Positions 50,982 through 59,742 of a DNA stretch of 64,000 nt are shown in pieces. Numbering within the stretch: position 1 is the stretch's first letter; each line of letters starts with the position of its first letter. A program made the position numbers and the translations under genes. The notes beneath the pieces were generated by a model that worked only from the letters and a program-made list of their open reading frames with translations, was not told where the DNA came from and made no database searches. The stretch is from Gillisia sp. (GTDB lineage: Bacteria; Bacteroidota; Bacteroidia; Flavobacteriales; Flavobacteriaceae), in contig JAGXIL010000007.1 in the NCBI GenBank assembly GCA_024635655.1, forward strand, positions 124,001 through 188,000, read 5' to 3'.

Positions 50982-52412
50982 ATGACCGAAACCGTCCTTT
51001 TATTTCTTATATCCGGCATCACCCTCATCATTGGGTTTGTTTTCGGGAGGATGCTTTCCGGTATAAAACACAAATCTGAAACCACTCTGCTGGCAGAAAA
51101 GAACAGTAATCTTCAACTTCAGGTAGAAGAGGTTAAGCAGCAACTAAACAACACTTTGGATCAATTTAAAATTGAAAATTCTGAAACTAAAAAGGAAACG
51201 GCTTTAGCATTACAAAAAATTGAAGAGGAAAGAGAATCTATTCGAAAAGAAAAAGATGTTCTGAGAAATGAGCTCACTAAAAGGAATTCAGAATTTGACA
51301 ATCTTCAGCAAAGAAATTTAGAACATAAAGCTGAAGTGGAAAAACTTCAGGAAAGATTCAGTAAAGAATTTGAAAATCTCGCCAATAGAATTCTGGATCA
51401 GAAATCGGAAAAATTCACGCTCCTTAATAAGGAAAACATTCGGAATATATTAAGCCCCCTGAATGATAAGATAAAAAGCTTTGAAGAAAAAGTTGATAAG
51501 AATTCGGTTGATTTTATTGAAAGGCATGCCCAGTTGGGAAAACATCTTCAGAATTTACATGAGCAGAACATTAAAATAAGTGAAGAAGCCACCAATTTAA
51601 CCAGGGCTTTAAAAGGGGATTCACAATTGCAGGGGAATTGGGGGGAAATGATCCTGGAGAGTGTTCTGGAGCGCAGCGGCCTGCAAAAAGATAAGGAATA
51701 TTTTGTACAACAGAATTTCCATACAGTAGAAGGTAAAAATGTAAGGCCGGATATTGTAATTCATCTTCCGGGAAATAAAAAAATGATCGTAGATTCCAAA
51801 GTTTCTTTAGTGGCTTATGAACGCTGTATCAATGAAACCGAAGATTTAAACCGGAAGCAGCATCTAAAAGCTCACCTTACCTCAGTCAAGAAACGGGTAG
51901 ACGAATTGAGCGCAAAGAATTACCATACCCTGTACGATAGGGAAAGCCCGGACTTTGTGCTATTATTCGTACCCATTGAATCTGCTTTTGCCATGGCCTC
52001 CAATGAATATCCAAATCTCTATGCAGACGCTTTTGAAAAGAATATAATTATAGTTACTCCTACCACCCTGCTCGCGGTACTGAAAACAGTAGATTCGATG
52101 TGGCAAAATGAGAAACAAAAGCAGAACGCTATTGCCATTGCCACCCAGGCAGGTGCATTATATGATTCCTTTGTTAATCTTACAGAGGATCTTTTAAAGG
52201 TTGGGAAGCAAATAGGCACAGTCCAGGGAAGTTATGAAACGGCTATGAAAAAACTTACCGGAAAAGGGAATCTACTCAACCGGGTAGAAAAACTCAAAAA
52301 ACTGGGAGCAAAAGCTAATAAACAACTGGACCCAAAACTAATCTCCCGTGCAGAAAATACCTTAAACGAAGAAAATTTTGAAGAAGAAAAAAATACCCTT
52401 AGCATTGAATAA
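50982..52412 (+). CDS. rmuC: DNA recombination protein RmuC
   Basis: A 476-residue protein of the RmuC family. An N-terminal membrane helix (residues 4-22) is followed by a coiled coil (about 35-130), then the RmuC domain with LQGNWGEMILESVLERSGL near 215, RPDIVIHLPGNKKMIVDSKV near 254 and FVPIESAFAMA near 330. The D...DSK pattern is PD-(D/E)xK-nuclease-like. RmuC limits inversion at short repeats in E. coli. ATG 50982 was chosen because the upstream TTG at 50958 is inside the -7 box. Confidence 0.94.
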   Translation: MTETVLLFLISGITLIIGFVFGRMLSGIKHKSETTLLAEKNSNLQLQVEEVKQQLNNTLDQFKIENSETKKETALALQKIEEERESIRKEKDVLRNELTKRNSEFDNLQQRNLEHKAEVEKLQERFSKEFENLANRILDQKSEKFTLLNKENIRNILSPLNDKIKSFEEKVDKNSVDFIERHAQLGKHLQNLHEQNIKISEEATNLTRALKGDSQLQGNWGEMILESVLERSGLQKDKEYFVQQNFHTVEGKNVRPDIVIHLPGNKKMIVDSKVSLVAYERCINETEDLNRKQHLKAHLTSVKKRVDELSAKNYHTLYDRESPDFVLLFVPIESAFAMASNEYPNLYADAFEKNIIIVTPTTLLAVLKTVDSMWQNEKQKQNAIAIATQAGALYDSFVNLTEDLLKVGKQIGTVQGSYETAMKKLTGKGNLLNRVEKLKKLGAKANKQLDPKLISRAENTLNEENFEEEKNTLSIE

Positions 52413-52413
52413 A

Positions 52414-53562
52414 ATGAAAATCATATTTGCTTTTACTTTACTCCTGATTTTTGCCAATTTCACAAGCACCGCTCAGGAAACTTATTTCCCTGGCTCGGGA
52501 GAATGGGTTGAAAGATCTCCCGGAGATTATGACATTGATGCGGAAAAAATTAACGCAGCAATAGAATTTGCCAAAGAAAATGAATACTCAGAATCTAAAG
52601 ACCTGAGGCAGGCAATTTTAAAAGGATTTGAGGGTGAACCTTACCACAAGATAGAGGGGCCTACTAAAAAACGCGGAGGACCCGCAGGTATGATCCTCAA
52701 AAACGGAAATATAATTGCACAATGGGGAGATACAAAGCGTGTGGATATGACCTTTAGTGTTACCAAAAGTTTTCTTTCTACTACCGCACTCCTGGCTTTG
52801 GATGAAGGTTTACTTCAGGATGTAGGCGATCCCGTTAACAGGTATGTTTGGGATGAAACTTTTGAAGGAGCTCATAATAGCAAAGTTACCTGGGAGCATT
52901 TACTGCAGCAAACCTCAGACTGGAGCGGACAATTATGGGGAGGCTATGACTGGGGAGACAGACCACCTTCAGAAGGAGGTTTAGATGACTGGAGAAACAG
53001 ATCATTAAATGAGCCCGGGACGGTATTTGAATATAATGATGTGCGGGTAAATCTTCTTGCCTATTCTTTATTACAGGTATGGAGACAACCTTTGCCAAAG
53101 GTACTAAAGGAAAAAATAATGGATCCCATTGGGGCCTCTCCAACCTGGAGATGGTATGGCTATGATGATGCCTGGGTCAATATAGATGGGCTTAAAATGC
53201 AATCGGTTACCGGAGGTGGACATTCGGGAGGTGGTATTTTCATTAACACCGAGGATATGGCCAGGTTCGGATTACTTTTCGAAAACAATGGTACCTGGGA
53301 CGGTGAAAAATTGCTTTCTGAAGAAAATATTGCCAAAGCACTGGCCCCTTCAACTCCTAATTCCAATTATGGATATATGTGGTGGCTTAATAAAGATGGA
53401 AGTCGGCAGTGGAAGGATCTACCGGACCATATTTTTTATGCAGCAGGTTTTGGAGGGAATTTTATTGTAGTAGATACAGAAAAAGACCTGGTAATAGTTA
53501 CAAGATGGTTGGAACCATCGCAAATAGAACCATTTTTAAACCAATTATATCAGGCATTTTAA
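52414..53562 (+). CDS. Serine hydrolase, class C beta-lactamase fold
   Basis: A 382-residue exported serine hydrolase. Signal peptide 1-21 (STAQ cleavage), then the beta-lactamase/PBP4*-type fold with nucleophile S115-x-x-K118 in TFSVTKSF, a Tyr-x-Asn-like EYNDVRVN near 208, and a Gly-rich GGGHSGGGIF near 270 as the third motif. Such proteins are esterases or D-amino-acid peptidases more often than true beta-lactamases. The long pre-domain (22-90) is typical of environmental members. The ATG lies one base past the rmuC stop; a membrane-anchored protein follows directly. Confidence 0.88.
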   Translation: MKIIFAFTLLLIFANFTSTAQETYFPGSGEWVERSPGDYDIDAEKINAAIEFAKENEYSESKDLRQAILKGFEGEPYHKIEGPTKKRGGPAGMILKNGNIIAQWGDTKRVDMTFSVTKSFLSTTALLALDEGLLQDVGDPVNRYVWDETFEGAHNSKVTWEHLLQQTSDWSGQLWGGYDWGDRPPSEGGLDDWRNRSLNEPGTVFEYNDVRVNLLAYSLLQVWRQPLPKVLKEKIMDPIGASPTWRWYGYDDAWVNIDGLKMQSVTGGGHSGGGIFINTEDMARFGLLFENNGTWDGEKLLSEENIAKALAPSTPNSNYGYMWWLNKDGSRQWKDLPDHIFYAAGFGGNFIVVDTEKDLVIVTRWLEPSQIEPFLNQLYQAF

Positions 53563-53931
53563 ATGAAGAAAACTTTATTTTATATCCTTGGCGGCCTCGC
53601 TATTTTATATTTGGCATATTTTGCCTTTATCTATTTCGTTCCCTACAGTGAGGGAACCAGAACCGGTGAACTCATTAAATTCAGTAAAAAGGGAGTTCTA
53701 AATAAGACCTGGGAAGGGGAAATTAGCCAGGGAATCAGCGGCGCCCAGATCTTTCCGTTCTCGGTATTGGATGAGAATGAGGAAGTGATAGAAAAGCTTC
53801 AGGAGAACGAAGGAAATTATGTGAGACTACTATATGTTGAAAGATATGCCACTTTTCTTTTTTGGGGAGATACAAAATATTTTATTCAGGAAGTAGAAGA
53901 GGCAAACTCTCCACATTTCAGAAACAGGTAA
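53563..53931 (+). CDS. Small membrane-anchored protein, unknown
   Basis: A 122-residue protein with one N-terminal helix (residues 4-24, FYILGGLAILYLAYFAFIY) and an extracytoplasmic domain holding GTRTGELIKFSKKGVLNKTW near 33-52 and LLYVERYATFLFWGDTKYFI near 90. I recognise the family as common in flavobacteria; it is sometimes named 6-phosphogluconate dehydrogenase in databases, which the sequence does not support. Its ATG immediately follows the upstream stop and its own stop overlaps the next start (TAATG). Confidence 0.78.
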   Translation: MKKTLFYILGGLAILYLAYFAFIYFVPYSEGTRTGELIKFSKKGVLNKTWEGEISQGISGAQIFPFSVLDENEEVIEKLQENEGNYVRLLYVERYATFLFWGDTKYFIQEVEEANSPHFRNR

Positions 53932-54479
53932 TGAATAGAAAATTTAAAAAGATCAATGAATCGCAGGTAGTTATTTCTGAACTGATGCTTCCCTCCCATT
54001 CCAACTTTAACGGAAAGATCCATGGAGGTTATATTCTCTCTTTACTTGACCAAATAGCTTTTGCCTGTGCCTCCAAACACTCCAGAGTCTACTGTGTTAC
54101 CGCAAGTGTAGATACAGTTGATTTCCTCGCTCCCATTGAAATTGGGGAATTGGTGACGATGAAAGCTTCTGTAAATTACGTAGGGAAAAGCTCTATGGTG
54201 ATAGGAATTCGCGTGGAAGCAGAAAATATCCAGACAGGGGATGTGAAACATTGCAATTCTTCACATTTTACCATGGTAGCTAAAGACGAGCAGGGCACCT
54301 CCGTAGAAGTTCCGGGGTTGATCCTTGAGAATGATCAGGATATCCGGCGCTTTGTAAAGGCTATTAAAAGATCGAAAATGAAAGCAAAGCGCAGGAAGGA
54401 ATTCCATGAAACAGATTTTTCTTCTGAAGAATACCTGCATTTATTAGATGATCACAACGTAAAGCTGGAAATCTCTTGA
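53931..54479 (+). CDS. Acyl-CoA thioesterase, hotdog fold
   Basis: A 182-residue YciA-type thioesterase. The hotdog signature NGKIHGGYILSLLDQIAFAC spans residues 26-45, with TASVDTVDFLAPIEIGELVT following. It hydrolyses acyl-CoA in the cytoplasm; chain preference is unknown. The last 40 residues are a charged helical extension. ATG 53931 overlaps the upstream stop by one base, and the stop codon overlaps the TTG start of the next gene, so all four genes from 52414 on form one unit. Confidence 0.9.
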   Translation: MNRKFKKINESQVVISELMLPSHSNFNGKIHGGYILSLLDQIAFACASKHSRVYCVTASVDTVDFLAPIEIGELVTMKASVNYVGKSSMVIGIRVEAENIQTGDVKHCNSSHFTMVAKDEQGTSVEVPGLILENDQDIRRFVKAIKRSKMKAKRRKEFHETDFSSEEYLHLLDDHNVKLEIS

Positions 54480-55438
54480 AATTCAATGGATTCATTACAG
54501 CGCTTCTGGCAGCCATAGTTGTTGCTTATTTTTTTCCAACTGTCCCGGGAGATTTACCCTTAGGAACAATAATAGATATTGGAATAGGATTTATTTTTTT
54601 CTTTTATGGACTGAAACTGGCGCCTGCCGATCTAAAGTTGGGATTTTTAAACTACAGATCCCATATTCTCATACATGCAACCACCTTCCTTATTTTTCCG
54701 TTACTTACCTTTATATTTATTCCATTTTTCGAAGCCGGAACCGGTTCAGATCTTTGGCTGGCTATCTTCTTTCTGGGAGTTTTACCATCCACCGTATCAT
54801 CTTCTGTAGTCATGGTAGCTATCGCTAAAGGAAATTTGCCTACAGCCATTTTCAATGCAAGTATATCGGGCGTAATAGGGATATTGGCAACTCCGCTTTG
54901 GCTAAGTTTATTTATGTTGAAAACAGGGGAATTTGCAGTGCGAGATGTTATACCTAAGCTGTTGCTGCAAATTATATTTCCGTTGATCGTAGGCTTGATA
55001 CTTCAGCGATCTATAGGACACATTGCAAGATCTTACAATTACCAGTTAGGGCTGTTTGACAAATCAGTCATCATACTTATAGTTTACTCCAGTTTCAGCA
55101 ATTCTTTTAATTCCAATATATTTTCTTCCATAGACTTCCTGGACCTTTTCAAATTATTCGGAATTGTGATCTTTCTTTTCTTTGCCGTCTACTGGCTCAC
55201 AGGATACATTTGCAGGTTATTTAAATTCAATTTAAAGGATACCATAACCGTAAAATTTGCAGGCACAAAGAAATCCCTTGTTCATGGCACGGTCATGGCA
55301 AAGATCATATTCGGAAGTAGTGCAAGTTTGGGGCTACTGCTCCTTCCTATAATGCTTTACCACATATTGCAACTTCTTGTGGTTGCACTTTTTGCTGAAC
55401 AGTACCGGAAGCATTGGTTAAAGCAGGAGAGTGACTAA
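54476..55438 (+). CDS. BASS-family transporter (bile acid:sodium symporter type)
   Basis: A 320-residue inner-membrane protein with about nine helices, of the BASS/SBF-like family. Marker stretches: YGLKLAPADLKLGFLNYRSH near 43, FLGVLPSTVSSSVVMVAIAKG near 98, and AGTKKSLVHGTVMAKIIFG near 259, the last two being the sodium-site crossover motifs. Substrates of bacterial members include organic anions and keto acids; here unknown. The start is TTG 54476, sharing four bases with the upstream stop. Confidence 0.9.
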   Translation: MKFNGFITALLAAIVVAYFFPTVPGDLPLGTIIDIGIGFIFFFYGLKLAPADLKLGFLNYRSHILIHATTFLIFPLLTFIFIPFFEAGTGSDLWLAIFFLGVLPSTVSSSVVMVAIAKGNLPTAIFNASISGVIGILATPLWLSLFMLKTGEFAVRDVIPKLLLQIIFPLIVGLILQRSIGHIARSYNYQLGLFDKSVIILIVYSSFSNSFNSNIFSSIDFLDLFKLFGIVIFLFFAVYWLTGYICRLFKFNLKDTITVKFAGTKKSLVHGTVMAKIIFGSSASLGLLLLPIMLYHILQLLVVALFAEQYRKHWLKQESD

Positions 55439-55489
55439 CTCATGCCCAAAACTAAGCTTAAATATCTGCAGAACTATTTTTATATTGTT

Positions 55490-55882
55490 TTAGATATGAA
55501 GCGCAATCCTGGCAGAATTAACAGTAAATAATATCCATCCTGTAAGAAGTAACAATCCTCCCAGCGGGGTTACGGGACCAAGCATTTTCCATTTTTTACC
55601 ACTTGCGGAACTTAAGGTAAGGCCGTATATGCTGAATGAAAAAAAGAAAACACCTATAATAAAACACCAGCCCATTAAAATTTGTGAAGTTTCAATGAAT
55701 GGGAACATAAGCCCTGAAAGAATTAGGATCAGGGCGTGATACATTTGATATTTAACCCCAGTTTCCAAACTCTGAAGAAGTTCAGGAGTAAATCGCTTTT
55801 TCAGGGCGTGGGCTCCAAAAGCTCCAAATAAAACAGATAAGCCGCCATAAATTCCCCCAACTGTTAAAATTAATTCTTTCAT
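55490..55882 (-). CDS. DUF423 membrane protein
   Basis: A 130-residue inner-membrane protein with four predicted helices. The sequence LSVLFGAFGAHALKKRF, then LETGVKYQMYHALILILSGL, is the hallmark of DUF423 (YgdD-like). The family has no assigned function. It is convergent with the BASS gene and divergent from the lipocalin-like gene. Confidence 0.9.
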   Translation of the reverse strand: MKELILTVGGIYGGLSVLFGAFGAHALKKRFTPELLQSLETGVKYQMYHALILILSGLMFPFIETSQILMGWCFIIGVFFFSFSIYGLTLSSASGKKWKMLGPVTPLGGLLLLTGWILFTVNSARIALHI

Positions 55883-55973
55883 TTGCTAAAATTAAGTGAA
55901 AATACCCATATATAAAACCTTTAGTTTTTTAATAAGGCTTGATTATCCTTATCTTGTAAAAAAAAAAGTACCT

Positions 55974-56375
55974 ATGAAAAAATCATTATTTATTATTGCT
56001 ATTAGTGCATTTTTATTAACCAGCTGTGGTGGTCCTAAATTAGCAGGAACATGGAATGTGGACCGCTATGAAGTAGACAATCAAAAAGGGCAGAATGTAA
56101 CCACCAGAAATGCAGGTGAGATAGTCCTTAAAAAGAATGGGACAGGTGAGAAAAACATCAACTATAATATGTTCCAGAATGAGTTTACCGATATGCAGGA
56201 GTTCCGCTGGGCAATGCAGGGCGAAGACCTTATCACGATCACCAGTACAAACTCATACGAAAGGTCTGATTTTGACAAAACCTGGATCATGGTGACTAAT
56301 AAAAAAGATAAACAAGTTTGGAAATCAACAGATGGAAAAAATTCTGTTCAAATTTTAGAGTTGAGTAAAAGGTAA
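55974..56375 (+). CDS. Lipocalin-like lipoprotein
   Basis: A 133-residue lipoprotein: signal peptide with lipobox TSCG (Cys18), then a small beta-rich domain starting KLAGTWNVDRYEVDNQKG, with a G-x-W motif as in lipocalin-like folds (Lipocalin_4/DUF). EIVLKKNGTGEKNINYNMF and DLITITSTNSY follow this reading. It probably binds a hydrophobic ligand or is structural. The ATG at 55974 begins the signal peptide; the in-frame start at 55896 would add a non-signal-like extension. A strong terminator closes it. Confidence 0.8.
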   Translation: MKKSLFIIAISAFLLTSCGGPKLAGTWNVDRYEVDNQKGQNVTTRNAGEIVLKKNGTGEKNINYNMFQNEFTDMQEFRWAMQGEDLITITSTNSYERSDFDKTWIMVTNKKDKQVWKSTDGKNSVQILELSKR

Positions 56376-56402
56376 ATTAATCTCAATAGAACATATTTAA
56401 AT

Positions 56403-56443
56403 AAAAAGGAGGCTGCTTAGAATTATAAGCAGCCTCCTTTTTT
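56403..56443. terminator. Convergent terminator before carB 3' end
   Basis: Arms 56403-56419 and 56426-56442 are a perfect 17-bp inverted repeat with a six-base loop, A-run on one side and T-run on the other. Serves both the lipoprotein and carB. Confidence 0.93.
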
Positions 56444-56459
56444 ATGCATTTATTTGGCT

Positions 56460-59312
56460 CTATTTGCTCAAATACATTTTTCTCCTGGAATATAGATCGT
56501 AAAAAGCGTCATCTCTAAGGCTGTCTATAAATAAAATACTTTCTCCTGTACTCTTCATTTCAGGGCCTAGTTTCTTATTTACATTGTGGAACTTATTAAA
56601 TGAAAATACCGGTTGCTTTATCGCATACCCTTTTAACTGCGGGTTGAACTTAAAATCGGTCACTTTATTTTCTCCAATCATCACCTTTGTTGCATAATTC
56701 ACATATGGTTCTCCATATGCTTTTGCTATAAAGGGTACCGTACGGGAGGCTCGTGGATTTGCTTCTATAATATAAACCTTGTCATCTTTGATAGCAAATT
56801 GAATATTGATAAGGCCAATGGTATTTAAAGCTAAAGCAATTTTATGCGTGTGATCCTTTATTTGCTGCATTACCAGGTCTCCCAAATTAAAAGGAGGTAG
56901 CAACGCATTTGAATCTCCGGAATGAATTCCGCAGGGCTCAATATGTTCCATGATCCCGATGATATAAACATTTTCTCCATCACAGATGGCATCTGCTTCC
57001 GCTTCAATTGCACCATCAAGATAATGGTCCAGTAACAATTTGTTATTTGGGATGGTTCGAAGCAGGTCTATTACGTGCGCCTCAAGTTCATCTTTATTAA
57101 TAACAATCTTCATGCCCTGGCCTCCTAAAACATAGGAAGGTCTAACCAGAATTGGAAAATCAAGTTCTTCGGCCACAGCCAGGGCTTCCTCTGCAGTTTC
57201 AGCAACACCAAATTCCGGGAAAGGGATTCCATTTTCTTCAAGAAGTTTGGAGAAACTTCCCCTGTCTTCAGCCAGATCCAGAGATTTGAAACTGGTACCC
57301 ATGATCCGTATACCGTAACGATCAAGTTTTTCGGCTAATTTAAGGGCGGTTTGGCCTCCAAGCTGAACAATTACACCTTCCGGTTTCTCGTGACGGATGA
57401 TATCATAAATATGTTCCCAAAAAACAGGTTCGAAATAAAGCTTATCTGCAACATCAAAATCGGTTGATACCGTTTCAGGGTTACAGTTGATCATTATCGT
57501 TTCATAACCACATTCGGCGGCAGCTAATACCCCATGAACACAGCTGTAATCAAATTCTATCCCCTGGCCTATCCTGTTTGGTCCTGATCCAAGAACAACA
57601 ATTTTCTTCTTTTCAGTTACTTTACTTTCATTGTCAACATACTTCAGACCGCTTTTTGTTTCAATTTCTGCTTCAAAAGTGGAGTAGTAATAAGGAGTTT
57701 CCGCCTTAAATTCAGCAGCACAGGTATCAACAAGCTTGTATATCCTGTTTATATTTAACTCATCACGCTTGTTGTAAACCTGACTTTCAAGACATTTCAA
57801 CATATAAGCTATCTGCCGATCAGCGAAACCTTTTTGTTTGGCTTCCAGAAAGAGATCCCTGGGCAGAGAATCAATGTTGTATTTGGAAATTTCTACCTCC
57901 AAAGCGTAAAGCTCTTCATACTGCTTAAGAAACCACATATCGATCTTGGTGATATCGTGTATCCTGTTAAGGGTAATTCCCGCCTGTATTGCATCGTAGA
58001 TAACAAAGACCCTGTCCCAGCTGGGGAAAGTCAATTTTTCTATGATCTCATCAAACTTAGTATATCCTTTTCCGTCGGCGCCTAGTCCGTTTCTTTTAAT
58101 CTCGAGGGACTGCGTAGCCTTATGAAGAGCCTCCTGGAAAGATCTTCCAATTCCCATCACTTCCCCTACAGATTTCATTTGAAGTCCAAGGGTTCTGTCG
58201 CTGCCTTCAAATTTATCAAAGTTCCAGCGTGGAATCTTCACAATAACATAATCCAGGGTTGGTTCAAATAACGCCGAAGTAGATTTGGTGATCTGGTTTT
58301 GAAGTTCATCCAAAGAATATCCAATAGCCAGCTTTGAAGCGATCTTCGCAATAGGATATCCGGTAGCCTTAGATGCCAGAGCTGATGACCGGGAAGTCCT
58401 GGGATTGATCTCAATGGCAATAATATCTTCCTTTTCATCGGGACTTACCGCAAACTGGACATTACAACCTCCGGAAAAATCGCCAATGCTACGCATCATA
58501 TGAATTGCCATATCCCGCATACGCTGGTAGGCAGTATCACTAAGAGTCATTGCCGGAGCCACTGTAATAGAATCGCCTGTATGAATTCCCATAGGATCCA
58601 TATTCTCGATGCTACATATAATTACAACGTTGTCATTTTTATCCCGGAGAAGTTCCAGCTCATATTCTTTCCAGCCAACAAGAGCTTTATCAATTAATAC
58701 TTCGTGAATTGGAGATGCTTCCAATCCCATAGTAAGCAATTCATCAAAATCCTCGGCTTTATGCACAAAGGAGGCACCACTTCCCCCCAGGGTAAAAGAA
58801 GCACGAATTACCAGCGGAAAGCCGAATTCCTGGGCCACCTCTTTCCCCTGGAGGTATGAGGTCACTGTTTTTGCCGGAGCCACGGGAATTCCTATCCTCC
58901 CCATAAGTTGCTTGAATTTCTCCCGGTCTTCCGTAATATTTATGGCATCAATGTCAACTCCAATAAGCTTCACATCAAAATCTTTCCATATTCCCTTTTC
59001 ATCTGCCTCTATACAAAGGTTTAATGCCGTTTGTCCTCCCATAGTTGGAAGAACAGCATCAATATTAGGATGATTCTTTAAAATAGTAATTATGGATTTT
59101 GTGGTAAGTGGCAACAAATACACATGATCTGCCATTGATGGGTCAGTCATAATTGTGGCAGGATTGGAATTGATCAATACGGTTTCAATTCCTTCTTCTC
59201 TCAGGGACTTTAAAGATTGTGCCCCTGCATAGTCAAATTCACAGGCCTGGCCTATTACTATAGGCCCGGATCCAATAATCAAAACACATTTAAGCTGTTT
59301 GTTTTTAGGCAT
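56460..59312 (-). CDS. carB: Carbamoyl-phosphate synthase large subunit, without allosteric domain
   Basis: Makes carbamoyl phosphate from bicarbonate, ammonia and ATP for pyrimidine and arginine synthesis. At 950 residues it has both ATP-grasp halves: residues 1-400 (GSGPIVIGQACEFDYAG, GGQTALNL) and about 550-935 (GSGPNRIGQGIEFDYSC, QLGGQTALKL), with the oligomerisation region between. E. coli CarB is 1073 residues; the last about 120, the MGS-like domain that binds UMP and ornithine, are missing. The stop codon and terminator show this is natural. carA is not adjacent. rpmH lies upstream on the same strand. Confidence 0.96.
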   Translation of the reverse strand: MPKNKQLKCVLIIGSGPIVIGQACEFDYAGAQSLKSLREEGIETVLINSNPATIMTDPSMADHVYLLPLTTKSIITILKNHPNIDAVLPTMGGQTALNLCIEADEKGIWKDFDVKLIGVDIDAINITEDREKFKQLMGRIGIPVAPAKTVTSYLQGKEVAQEFGFPLVIRASFTLGGSGASFVHKAEDFDELLTMGLEASPIHEVLIDKALVGWKEYELELLRDKNDNVVIICSIENMDPMGIHTGDSITVAPAMTLSDTAYQRMRDMAIHMMRSIGDFSGGCNVQFAVSPDEKEDIIAIEINPRTSRSSALASKATGYPIAKIASKLAIGYSLDELQNQITKSTSALFEPTLDYVIVKIPRWNFDKFEGSDRTLGLQMKSVGEVMGIGRSFQEALHKATQSLEIKRNGLGADGKGYTKFDEIIEKLTFPSWDRVFVIYDAIQAGITLNRIHDITKIDMWFLKQYEELYALEVEISKYNIDSLPRDLFLEAKQKGFADRQIAYMLKCLESQVYNKRDELNINRIYKLVDTCAAEFKAETPYYYSTFEAEIETKSGLKYVDNESKVTEKKKIVVLGSGPNRIGQGIEFDYSCVHGVLAAAECGYETIMINCNPETVSTDFDVADKLYFEPVFWEHIYDIIRHEKPEGVIVQLGGQTALKLAEKLDRYGIRIMGTSFKSLDLAEDRGSFSKLLEENGIPFPEFGVAETAEEALAVAEELDFPILVRPSYVLGGQGMKIVINKDELEAHVIDLLRTIPNNKLLLDHYLDGAIEAEADAICDGENVYIIGIMEHIEPCGIHSGDSNALLPPFNLGDLVMQQIKDHTHKIALALNTIGLINIQFAIKDDKVYIIEANPRASRTVPFIAKAYGEPYVNYATKVMIGENKVTDFKFNPQLKGYAIKQPVFSFNKFHNVNKKLGPEMKSTGESILFIDSLRDDAFYDLYSRRKMYLSK

Positions 59313-59362
59313 TATAACGGTTTAAATTTATTACTTATATAATTTACGGTACGTTTAGATAT

Positions 59363-59400
59363 AAAAAAAGGCGTTACTTATAAAAGTAACACCTTATTAT
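59363..59400 (-). terminator. Terminator after rpmH
   Basis: On the minus strand ggtgttactt pairs with aagtaacgcc (one G-T pair) over a four-base loop, followed by seven T. It separates rpmH from carB. Confidence 0.88.
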
Positions 59401-59417
59401 TTTGAGACTAATATTCA

Positions 59418-59576
59418 CTAGTGCTTATGTCTGTTTTCTGAAGATACAGATAATTTCTTCCTCCCCTTCGCTCTTCTTCTGGCCAACACTTTTCTTCCGT
59501 TCACACTTGCCATGCGTTCTCTGAAACCGTGCTTGTTTTTTCTTTTTCTCTTAGATGGTTGAAACGTTCTTTTCAT
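59418..59576 (-). CDS. rpmH: 50S ribosomal protein L34
   Basis: A 52-residue basic ribosomal protein, too short for an ordinary ORF filter. It begins [20 protein letters not shown] and continues [20 protein letters not shown], matching L34 throughout; a short Ser/His tail (ENRHKH) extends it slightly. It belongs to the large ribosomal subunit. A consensus promoter lies 70 bp upstream and a terminator follows, so it is mostly monocistronic, with carB next on the strand. Confidence 0.98.
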   Translation of the reverse strand: MKRTFQPSKRKRKNKHGFRERMASVNGRKVLARRRAKGRKKLSVSSENRHKH

Positions 59577-59648
59577 TTTTAATTATCTTTAATCTTCCAG
59601 TGGAATTCTTAGTTAAATTAGTTCTAAACCTTTCTTTAAAACTGCGGG

Positions 59649-59678
59649 CAAATATACAAAGACTTTTATCTCTTCCAA
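59649..59678 (-). promoter_or_regulatory. Strong promoter of rpmH
   Basis: On the minus strand TTG (59678-59676), exactly 19 bp, then TATATTTG (59656-59649): a perfect TTG-N19-TAnnTTTG. The leader to the ATG is about 67 bases. Confidence 0.8.
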
Positions 59679-59712
59679 AAACTAAATATAAATATTTTCG
59701 AATTGTTTTTAT

Positions 59713-59720
59713 TAACTTTG
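59713..59720 (+). promoter_or_regulatory. -7 box (TAACTTTG)
   Basis: Fits TAnnTTTG, 22 bp before the ATG at 59743; no -33 TTG at normal spacing. Divergent from the rpmH promoter. Confidence 0.5.
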
Positions 59721-59742
59721 CCGCCTGCAAAATAGCACCATT

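Noticed and set aside
52414-53562. Reading the serine hydrolase as an antibiotic-resistance class C beta-lactamase
   Set aside because: SxxK and Tyr-x-Asn-like motifs are shared with many esterases and peptidases; the long pre-domain and lack of the usual AmpC spacing do not support resistance.
53563-53931. 6-phosphogluconate dehydrogenase
   Set aside because: The protein is 122 residues with a membrane anchor, and has no Rossmann motif or catalytic Lys/Glu of that enzyme.
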